DNA of 5,867 nt from Actinomycetota bacterium (GTDB taxonomy: Bacteria > Actinomycetota > Thermoleophilia > Gaiellales > Gaiellaceae). Numbering within the stretch: position 1 is the first letter of the stretch; each line of letters begins with the position of its first letter. The notes beneath the pieces were generated by a model. That model saw only the letters and a list, made by a program, of their open reading frames with translations, made no database searches and was not told the DNA's origin. Both the position numbers and the translations under genes were made by a program. Positions 1-5,184 of the stretch are shown here, one piece after another. The DNA is taken from positions 1-5,867 of the forward strand of contig VAXK01000100.1 of NCBI GenBank assembly GCA_005885565.1, written 5' to 3'.

Positions 1-133
1 TGCCGCGAGCGTGACGAAGAACGTACGGATGCTGCACGTCCCGCTCCGGGAACCGGTTCCGCGCGGCTGCGAGCCTGGCCGCTCCGGCCGGGTCCGGGTG
101 GCAGCCACCGTGACGGGAGACGCACGTGGGTAA
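1..133 (+). CDS. Possible C-terminal end of an unrecognised upstream gene (partial)
   Basis: The frame starting at base 2 is open to a TAA at 131-133 and gives about 43 residues, beginning AASVTKNVRMLHVPLREP and ending VAATVTGDARG. Most of its codons end in G or C, as in the genes downstream, while frame 1 is poorer in this respect and frame 3 is broken by TGA at 12-14 and again at 111-113. If real, its stop overlaps the start of the Rid gene by 8 bases, which fits the packing of the rest of the operon. I recognise no domain or motif, and the piece is too short to assign a function. It could instead be a non-coding leader. The call rests only on codon bias and spacing. Confidence 0.35.
   Translation, partial: AASVTKNVRMLHVPLREPVPRGCEPGRSGRVRVAATVTGDARG
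115..119 (+). promoter_or_regulatory. Ribosome binding site of the Rid-family gene
   Basis: GGGAG lies 6 bases before the GTG at 126. An in-frame TGA at 111-113 rules out any start further upstream. Together these fix the GTG at 126 as the most likely start; the next in-frame ATG (171) would remove the first 15 residues. Confidence 0.6.
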
Positions 134-545
134 GCGCGGACTCGGGAAGGTCGTGCATGCCGGGCGCGAGATGGTCTGGGGCAAGGGCGCCGTCGCGGGC
201 GGGTTCGTCTTCCTCTCCGGGGCGGAAGCGCGCGCCGACGACACCGACGACCCGGTGGAGGGCGTCGCGGCGCAGAGCGAGCTCGCGCTCGAACGGATCA
301 AGGCGCGGCTCGAAGAGGCCGGCGCGCGCCTCGACGACGTCGTGAAGTTCGTCTGGTACCTCACCGACCGCGCCCTCGAGCAGGAGTTCTACGCCGCGCG
401 GGACGGCTGGCTCGCGCGCCACGCGCCGAAGCTCCTCGCGGAGCGCTCCTACGCCTCCACGCTCCTGATCGTCGGCCTCGCCAAGCCCGAGATGCTGGTG
501 GAGATCGACTGCATTGCATGGCTCGGCGTAGACTCGCGCGGGTGA
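126..545 (+). CDS. Rid-family (RidA/YjgF/YER057c/UK114) protein
   Basis: This 139-residue cytoplasmic protein matches the single-domain Rid fold in length and pattern. It has the beta-strand segment AGGFVFLSG (24-32), a long helix with QSELALERIKARLEEAG (50-66), the LDDVVKFVWYLTD segment (69-81) and the C-terminal RSYASTLLIVGL...MLVEIDCIAW (107-132). Known family members form trimers with active sites between subunits. Archetypal RidA hydrolyses reactive enamine/imine intermediates, with an arginine (Arg105 in Salmonella) as key residue. By eye that arginine is R107 here, and the conserved glutamate near the C-terminus is E126. The usual PYSQAV motif is replaced by VWGKGAV (17-23), putting Trp at the conserved Tyr position, so this is not a standard RidA and its substrate may differ. 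Its stop overlaps the livG start (GTGA), placing it in the transporter operon. The family call is firm; the precise reaction is unknown. Confidence 0.88.
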   Translation: MGKRGLGKVVHAGREMVWGKGAVAGGFVFLSGAEARADDTDDPVEGVAAQSELALERIKARLEEAGARLDDVVKFVWYLTDRALEQEFYAARDGWLARHAPKLLAERSYASTLLIVGLAKPEMLVEIDCIAWLGVDSRG

Positions 546-1294
546 GCGCCGTGCTCGAGGCGGTCGACGTGAGCAAGCGCTTCGGCGGCGTCCACGCGCT
601 GCGGAACGTGTCCCTGCGGCTGCGGGAGGGGGACGTCGTCGGCCTGATCGGGCCGAACGGCTCCGGGAAGACCACGTTCCTCAACTGCCTCTCGGGCGTC
701 TTTCCGCCGTCGACGGGGCGGATCGCGCTCGACGGGCGACCGATCCCGCGCCGCGGCCACGCGGTGGCGAGGCGGGGCGTCGTCCGCACGTTCCAGAACA
801 TCCGGCTCTTCGGCTGGCTGACCGCGCTCCAGAACGTCGAGGTGGGCGCGCTCGGAGCCGGACGCGCACGCCGCGGGAGCTCGCGCCGCCACGCGCTCCA
901 GACCCTCGCGCAGCTCGGGATCGACCGGCTGGCCGACCGCTACGCGGGCACGCTCTCGTACGGCGACCAGCGGCGCCTCGAGATCGCGCGGGCGCTGGCA
1001 GCGGCCCCGCGCTTCCTGCTCCTCGACGAGCCGGCGGCGGGGATGAACGAGGGCGAGTCGGCCGAGCTCGGCGCTGCGGTGCAGGCGATCCGCAGGGAGC
1101 GCGGCTGCGGCGTGCTCGTGGTCGAGCACGACCTCCGGCTGATCATGCGGATCTGCGACCACGTGGTCGTCCTCAACGAGGGGGAGGTGATCGCGTCGGG
1201 ATCACCTGGGGACGTGCGAACCGATCCGGCCGTCGTGGCCGCATACATCGGTACGGACGACACCGGCAACGCGACGAACGGAGGAGCGGAATGA
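542..1294 (+). CDS. livG: Branched-chain amino acid-type ABC importer, ATP-binding protein LivG
   Basis: This cytoplasmic ATPase of about 250 residues energises the Liv-type importer with LivF and sits on LivH/LivM. Counting from GTG 542: Walker A GPNGSGKT (37-44), Q-loop TFQN (Q85) followed by the LivG-typical IRLFGWLTALQNV, signature LSYGDQRRLEIARAL (138-152), Walker B FLLLDEP (158-164, catalytic E163), PAAGMN after it, and H-loop histidine H196 in VEHD. The signature usually reads LSYGQQRR; Asp replaces the first Gln. All catalytic residues are present. GTG 542 gives a normal LivG N-terminus (VLEAVDVSKRFGG) and a 4-base GTGA overlap with the Rid gene. GTG 551, 5 bases after a GGTGA, and ATG 518, which adds MARRRLAR, are alternatives. 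The stop overlaps the livK start as ATGA. Confidence 0.95.
   Translation: MSAVLEAVDVSKRFGGVHALRNVSLRLREGDVVGLIGPNGSGKTTFLNCLSGVFPPSTGRIALDGRPIPRRGHAVARRGVVRTFQNIRLFGWLTALQNVEVGALGAGRARRGSSRRHALQTLAQLGIDRLADRYAGTLSYGDQRRLEIARALAAAPRFLLLDEPAAGMNEGESAELGAAVQAIRRERGCGVLVVEHDLRLIMRICDHVVVLNEGEVIASGSPGDVRTDPAVVAAYIGTDDTGNATNGGAE
1280..1286 (+). promoter_or_regulatory. Strong ribosome binding site for livK
   Basis: GGAGGAG lies 4 bases before the ATG at 1291, inside the last codons of livG. It is the best Shine-Dalgarno match in the operon. This fits a need for more binding protein than other subunits and fixes the livK start. Confidence 0.75.
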
Positions 1295-2508
1295 GACGGT
1301 TCGGCAGGAGGGCGGCGCAGGCCGCGGTCGTGCTCGGCGCGGCGGCGCTCGCCGTCGCGGTGGCGACGGGCTTCACGAGCGGGGGGTCCTCGGCGGGCCT
1401 CGCGAAAGGAACGATCAAGGTCGGCTACGGCAACAACCTGACCGGGTTCCTGGCCGTGCACGACAAGCTGATCTCGAACGGCGCGAAGCTCGCCGTGGAG
1501 CAGATCAACGGCAAGGGCGGCATCGGCGGCAAGGTGAAGATCGCGCTCACCCTCGAGGACGTGAAGAGTGACCCGGCGGTCTCGGTGCAGGTCGCGAACG
1601 ACCTCATCGGCAAGCATGTCGGCGTGCTCGTCCTGCCCTGCAACACGGACTACCAGGTGGCGATGGCGAACGTCGCGCAGCGGAAGAAGCAGTTCACGCT
1701 GTCGCCGTGCAACGGCGACCCGACCGTGGCGAAGAAGTTCCCCGTCTACTGGCCCGTCGGCATGGCCGGGAACGCGCAGATGGCGCAGCTCGCGAACTAC
1801 GCGAAGCTCCGCAAGTACAAGCGCGTCTACGTCCTCGACTCGCCCTTCCTGTACGTGCACCTGATGGCCAAGTACTTCAAGAAGGCGGCGCCGTCGCGCG
1901 GCATCTCGATCGTCGGCACCGACCAGATCCCCTTCGGCGCGACCGGCTTCGCGGGCTCCCCCGAGGGCTACGCCGCGATCGTGACGAAGATCAAGAACCT
2001 GAGCACGAAGCCGAACGCGATCATGACCGGCCTGTTCTCGCCGTTCGTCGACTTCCTCGCGCGCGAGCTCAAGGCGCAGGGCGTGAAGGTGCCGATCATC
2101 GGCTCGGACGGCATGGACACGGCCGTCGACCTCCAGGTCGGAGGCTCGGCGGTGAACGGCTACGGCTTCAGCACGTTCGGCTACCCGGACAAGGGCACGG
2201 CTACGGCCCGCTTCTACTCGCAGTTCAGGAAGCGCTTCGGCGCCTCGCCCGACGGCACCTACCCGGCGCTCGGCTACGACACGATCAAGGTGCTCGAGGC
2301 GGCTGTCCTCAAGGCCGGCAGCACGGATCCGAAGAAGATCCAGGCCGCGCTCTCGGCGGGGATGACCGTGAACGGCGCCCTCGGACCGGTGAAGTACAAG
2401 GGCGGCGGACAGCACAACCCGACGAACCTCGTCGTCGTCGACCAGATCAAGGGCGGCAAGTTCGTCAAGGTGCTGAAGAGCGTGCCGACGAAGGTGCCGG
2501 CGCCATAG
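1291..2508 (+). CDS. livK: Periplasmic/extracytoplasmic solute-binding protein of Liv-type ABC importer
   Basis: This 405-residue protein is a type I periplasmic-binding-fold (leucine-binding-like) receptor that would deliver ligand to LivH/LivM. It has a basic N-terminus (MRRFGRR), a hydrophobic stretch at about 8-27 and small residues up to GSSAGLA (32-38) fitting signal-peptidase I cleavage. There is no lipobox cysteine. The mature part starts with the family pattern TIKVGYGNNLTG (41-52), then GAKLAVEQINGKGGIGGK (64-81), VQVANDLIGKHVGVLV (99-114), the pocket segments LPCNTD (115-120) and SPCNGDP (138-144), PIIGSDGM (268-275), and GPVKYKGGGQH (365-375). The only cysteines are C117 and C140, both near the expected ligand site. 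Compared from memory with E. coli LIV-binding protein, the Ala-Ala-Thr ligand-contact loop is replaced by Cys-Asn-Gly, while an acidic residue is kept (D273). The substrate is therefore uncertain; the symbol reflects family, not proven specificity. The start is set by GGAGGAG 4 bases upstream. Confidence 0.93.
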   Translation: MRRFGRRAAQAAVVLGAAALAVAVATGFTSGGSSAGLAKGTIKVGYGNNLTGFLAVHDKLISNGAKLAVEQINGKGGIGGKVKIALTLEDVKSDPAVSVQVANDLIGKHVGVLVLPCNTDYQVAMANVAQRKKQFTLSPCNGDPTVAKKFPVYWPVGMAGNAQMAQLANYAKLRKYKRVYVLDSPFLYVHLMAKYFKKAAPSRGISIVGTDQIPFGATGFAGSPEGYAAIVTKIKNLSTKPNAIMTGLFSPFVDFLARELKAQGVKVPIIGSDGMDTAVDLQVGGSAVNGYGFSTFGYPDKGTATARFYSQFRKRFGASPDGTYPALGYDTIKVLEAAVLKAGSTDPKKIQAALSAGMTVNGALGPVKYKGGGQHNPTNLVVVDQIKGGKFVKVLKSVPTKVPAP

Positions 2509-2513
2509 AAGCC

Positions 2514-3269
2514 GTGCCGGTGCGGAACGACCTCGGGGCCCGGACCGGGCCCCGAGTGCTCTTGGAGGTGCGCGGGCTCACCGCGCGCTACGGGCCGGTC
2601 GTGGCCGTCCGGGACGTGGATCTCCGGGTCGGCGAGGGCGAGATCGTCGCCCTCCTCGGCGCGAACGGCGCCGGCAAGACGACGACGCTCATGTCGATCG
2701 TCGGCCTCCACCGCGCGCGGACGGGGACGATCGAGCTCGACGGGCACGAGATCGGCCACCTGCCGCCCGAGCGGGTCGTCCGCCGCGGCGTCGGCCTCGC
2801 TCCCGAGGGCCGGCGGATCTTCGCCGGGCTGACGGTGGCCGAGAACCTGCGCCTGGGCGCGGCCGGCGCGGGCCGGGCGCGCGACGACGGGCGGCGTGAG
2901 CGCCTGCTCGAGCTCTTCCCGGCGCTTCGCGAGCGGCTGCGCCTGCCGGCCGCCTCGCTCTCCGGCGGGGAGCAGCAGCAGCTCGCGATCGCGCGGGCGC
3001 TCATGTCCGGCCCGCGGCTCCTCCTCCTCGACGAGCCGACGCTCGGCCTCGCGCCGAAGCTCGTCCGGCTCGTCTTCGACCTGATCGCTCGGCTCCGCGA
3101 CGAGGAAGGCGTGACGATCCTGCTCGTCGAGCAGAACGTCCACCAGGCGCTCCGCTCCTGCGACCGTGCGTACCTGATGCGCGTGGGCGGGATCGAGGCC
3201 GAGGGGACGCCGGAGGAGCTCCGCCGCGACCGCCGCGTCCAAGCCGCGTACCTCGGCGTGCCCGAATGA
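2514..3269 (+). CDS. livF: Branched-chain amino acid-type ABC importer, ATP-binding protein LivF
   Basis: This is the second ATPase of the importer, 251 residues from GTG 2514. Landmarks: Walker A GANGAGKT (49-56), the LivF-typical LAPEGRRIFAGLTVAENL (95-112), signature LSGGEQQQLAIARAL (149-163), Walker B LLLLDEP (169-175, E174), TLGLAPKLV (176-184) and VEQN (205-208), where Gln stands in place of the H-loop His. E. coli LivF also has VEQN, so this is a subfamily trait rather than a defect. The C-terminal AAYLG is also typical. The start is uncertain. GTG 2514 and GTG 2520 lie 5-11 bases after the livK stop with only a weak AGAAG ahead. GTG 2556 gives the usual LivF N-terminus (LLEVRGLTARYG), but that codon is at the edge of a strong palindrome (2532-2556). 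The stop overlaps livH as ATGA. Confidence 0.93.
   Translation: MPVRNDLGARTGPRVLLEVRGLTARYGPVVAVRDVDLRVGEGEIVALLGANGAGKTTTLMSIVGLHRARTGTIELDGHEIGHLPPERVVRRGVGLAPEGRRIFAGLTVAENLRLGAAGAGRARDDGRRERLLELFPALRERLRLPAASLSGGEQQQLAIARALMSGPRLLLLDEPTLGLAPKLVRLVFDLIARLRDEEGVTILLVEQNVHQALRSCDRAYLMRVGGIEAEGTPEELRRDRRVQAAYLGVPE
2532..2556 (+). promoter_or_regulatory. Perfect 25-bp palindrome / strong hairpin at the livK-livF junction
   Basis: CTCGGGGCCCGG (2532-2543) and its exact reverse complement CCGGGCCCCGAG (2545-2556) flank a single A at 2544. In RNA this would form a very GC-rich stem of about 11 pairs with a 3-base loop. It starts 23 bases after the livK stop, at the only junction in the operon without an overlap. 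No U-tract follows (the next bases are TGCTCTTGG), so it is a poor intrinsic terminator. A hairpin that protects the livK 3' end, or attenuates livF translation or transcription, fits better. A repressor operator is less likely inside an operon. The structure is seen directly; its role is inferred. Confidence 0.6.
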
Positions 3270-4156
3270 CGCTCCACGAGTTCGTCCAGCAGTGCATCAA
3301 CGGGCTCTCGCTCGGGTCGACCTACGCGCTGCTCGCGCTCGGGCTCGCGATGCTCTTCTCGATCATGGGGCTGATCAACTTCGCGCACGGCGAGCTGCTC
3401 ACGATCGGCGGCTACGTCATGTGGACGCTGCTCCACCACGACGTGAGCTGGGCGCTCGTCGTGCCGGCGACGCTGCTCGCCACGACGCTCGCCGCGGTGG
3501 CCATGGAGCGGATCGCGTTCCGGCCGCTCCGCGGCGCGTCGATCGAGACGCTCCTCGTGACGTCGTTCGCGCTCGCGTTCTTCATCCAGACCGTGCTCCA
3601 GATCGGGGTCAGCGCCGAGCCGGAGCCGATCGCGCACACCGGCTGGTCGGACCGCGGCTACTCGGTCGGCCCGTACACGATCGGCCTGATCCAGATCATC
3701 ACGACGGCGGTGACCTTCGCCGTGCTCGTCGCGCTCGTCGTGTTCCTGCGGCGGACGCTGCTCGGCGTCTCCATCCGCGCCGCCGCGGAGGACTTCGCCG
3801 TCGTCCGCCTGATGGGGATCCCGGCGGGCCGTGTCGTCGTCGCGGCCTTCGCGCTCTCCGGCCTCCTGGCGGGGATCGCGTCGCTCCTCTTCTTCGCGTC
3901 CGCAGGCTCGGTGAGCCCGACGAGCGGGACGGCTCCGGTCGTGGCCGCCTTCATCGCCGTCGTCCTCGGCGGGCTCGGGAACCTCGCCGGCGCGGTCGTC
4001 GGCGGCTACGTGCTCGGGTTCGCCGACCAGATCCTGGCGGCCGTGCACTCGAGCACGATCCTCCAGTTCCACGACGCCGTCGTGCTCGCGATCCTGATCG
4101 GTCTGCTGCTGCTGCGGCCGCAGGGCCTCGTCGGCCGGAGCCGGGGGCTCGCCTGA
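3266..4156 (+). CDS. livH: Branched-chain amino acid-type ABC importer, permease LivH
   Basis: This 296-residue integral membrane protein forms half of the translocation channel with LivM. Family landmarks in order: NGLSLGSTYALLALGLAMLF (12-31), MGLINFAHGEL (34-44), MERIAFRPLRG (80-90), the cytoplasmic coupling loop RAAAEDFAVVRLMGIPAGRV (171-190) that contacts the ATPases, FIAVVLGGLGNLAGAVVGGY (229-248) and the end motif LLRPQGLVG (282-290). Hydrophobic segments at roughly 11-34, 43-57, 62-80, 93-115, 138-160, 188-214, 222-256 and 270-284 fit the family's usual topology. The length is normal for LivH. The ATG sits in an ATGA overlap with livF and has no clear Shine-Dalgarno of its own, so it probably depends on ribosomes finishing livF. 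The stop shares one base with the livM start (TGATG). Confidence 0.95.
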   Translation: MTLHEFVQQCINGLSLGSTYALLALGLAMLFSIMGLINFAHGELLTIGGYVMWTLLHHDVSWALVVPATLLATTLAAVAMERIAFRPLRGASIETLLVTSFALAFFIQTVLQIGVSAEPEPIAHTGWSDRGYSVGPYTIGLIQIITTAVTFAVLVALVVFLRRTLLGVSIRAAAEDFAVVRLMGIPAGRVVVAAFALSGLLAGIASLLFFASAGSVSPTSGTAPVVAAFIAVVLGGLGNLAGAVVGGYVLGFADQILAAVHSSTILQFHDAVVLAILIGLLLLRPQGLVGRSRGLA

Positions 4157-5184
4157 TGTGGTGGCCGCTTCGCTCGGCTGCCGGGGCCGCGCTCGTCTGC
4201 GCGGGCCTCGTGCTCGTCGCCGTGTGGGGCTGGGTACGCGGCGGCGACCACTCGAAGCTGACGCACTTCTTCATCAACGTGACGATCGTCGTCGCGCTCC
4301 AGTCGTTCTCGGGGAACTCCGGCATCCTGTCCTTCGGGCACATGGCCCTGTTCGGGACCGGCGCGTACGTAGCGGGGATCCTGACGCTCGACCCGGCCCT
4401 GAAGGCCACGTACCTGACGAGCCTGCCGCATTTCCTCCAGAGCTGGAACCCACACTGGTGGATCGCGCTCGCGCTCGCCGCCGCGGCGGGCGGGGCACTC
4501 GCGCTGCTCTCCGGCATCCCGATCCTGCGGCTCGACGGCGCGAGCGCGGTGATCGCGATCCTCGCGCTGCTCCTGATCGCGGACGTCGTCTTCGGCGCGT
4601 GGACCGGCGTGACGCGAGGCGGCGCCGGGTTGATCGGCCTGCCGCCGGAGGCGACGATGAGCCGCGCGCTCGTGTTCGCGCTCGCCGCGGTCGTCGTCGC
4701 GCGCGTATTCAAGGACTCGAAGACGGGCCTCCTCCTGCGCGCGAGCCGGGAGGACGCCTTCTCCGCGGCCTCGGTCGGCGTGGCGGTGCGCGCCTACCGC
4801 GTACGCGCGTGGGTGCTCTCGGGAGTGATCGCCGGGGCGGCCGGCGCGCTCTTCGGCTGGTGGATCGGCACGATCTCTCCGACCGACTTCTTCCTCGCGC
4901 CGACCTTCGCGCTGATCGTCATGTTCATCGTCGGGGGCAAGCGCACGGTGGCGGGCGCAGTCGTCGGCGCCGCCCTCGTGACGCTCATCCAGGAGCAGGT
5001 GCGCCAGTACGAGGACTCGAGCGTCCACCTCGGCGTGCTCACGATCCACCGCCTGACGGGGCTGACGCAGCTCGTGCTCGTGCTCATGATCCTCCTCGTC
5101 ATGTACGCCCGCCCGGAGGGGATCGTCGGCCGTGAGGAGCCCGACGAGACGATCCTCCGCTTCGTGCGCGGGAGGGCGGCGTGA
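4156..5184 (+). CDS. livM: Branched-chain amino acid-type ABC importer, permease LivM
   Basis: This 342-residue integral membrane protein is the second channel subunit. It has the LivM landmark FSGNSGILSFGHMALFGTGA (51-70), RLDGASAVIAILAL (125-138, where family members carry the RLRG-like segment), the coupling loop LLLRASREDAFSAASVGVAV (192-211), the GWWIGTISPTDF segment (234-245), MFIVGGKRTVAGAVVGAAL (256-274) and the end motif RPEGIVG (319-325). Hydrophobic stretches lie at about 9-27, 36-50, 57-78, 101-123, 127-148, 168-185, 214-237, 245-275 and 302-318. The final 17 residues (REEPDETILRFVRGRAA) form a short charged cytoplasmic tail. The start codon overlaps the livH stop by one base (TGATG) with a weak GGGGG 8 bases ahead. 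The stop overlaps the SDR start as GTGA. No catalytic or structural oddity is seen. Confidence 0.94.
   Translation: MWWPLRSAAGAALVCAGLVLVAVWGWVRGGDHSKLTHFFINVTIVVALQSFSGNSGILSFGHMALFGTGAYVAGILTLDPALKATYLTSLPHFLQSWNPHWWIALALAAAAGGALALLSGIPILRLDGASAVIAILALLLIADVVFGAWTGVTRGGAGLIGLPPEATMSRALVFALAAVVVARVFKDSKTGLLLRASREDAFSAASVGVAVRAYRVRAWVLSGVIAGAAGALFGWWIGTISPTDFFLAPTFALIVMFIVGGKRTVAGAVVGAALVTLIQEQVRQYEDSSVHLGVLTIHRLTGLTQLVLVLMILLVMYARPEGIVGREEPDETILRFVRGRAA
5170..5176 (+). promoter_or_regulatory. Ribosome binding site for the SDR gene
   Basis: GGGAGGG lies 4 bases before the GTG at 5181, within the last codons of livM. It supports that start and gives the SDR gene its own good initiation signal in addition to the GTGA coupling. 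Confidence 0.6.

Noticed and set aside
49..60. 12-bp perfect palindrome GGAACCGGTTCC upstream of the Rid gene, a possible operator
   Set aside because: A 6-pair palindrome is expected a few times by chance in a window of this size and GC content. It may also lie in coding sequence, and no promoter boxes surround it.
1291..1335. Twin-arginine (Tat) signal in LivK from the RR pairs at residues 2-3 and 6-7
   Set aside because: Neither pair is followed by the hydrophobic residues of the Tat consensus, so an ordinary Sec signal fits better.
940..2415. Long minus-strand open frame (491 codons) opposite livG-livK
   Set aside because: It is rich in Arg, Ala, Glu and His with no domain, and lies antisense to well-supported genes. 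Stop codons are rare in all frames at this GC content, so it is a shadow.
1707..2513. N-terminal extension of livF reaching back through livK
   Set aside because: That stretch is out of frame with the well-matched binding protein and has no ATPase-like sequence. LivF homology begins only near 2556.
2532..2565. Intrinsic transcription terminator after livK
   Set aside because: The hairpin is strong, but no run of T follows it, and the downstream livF-livH-livM genes need the same transcript.
3118..3150. LivF as an inactive ATPase because Gln replaces the H-loop His (VEQN)
   Set aside because: E. coli LivF has the same VEQN; it is a subfamily feature, and all other catalytic motifs are intact.
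2588..4072. Long minus-strand open frame (494 codons) opposite livF-livH
   Set aside because: Low-complexity Arg/Glu/Asp-rich translation with no recognisable fold; a by-product of the GC-biased codons on the plus strand.
3292..4155. Plus-strand open frame running through livH and in frame with livM, suggesting a longer LivM or fusion
   Set aside because: The part before 4156 is Arg/Pro/Ala/Asp-rich and out of frame with clear LivH motifs. LivM homology begins right at the ATG at 4156.
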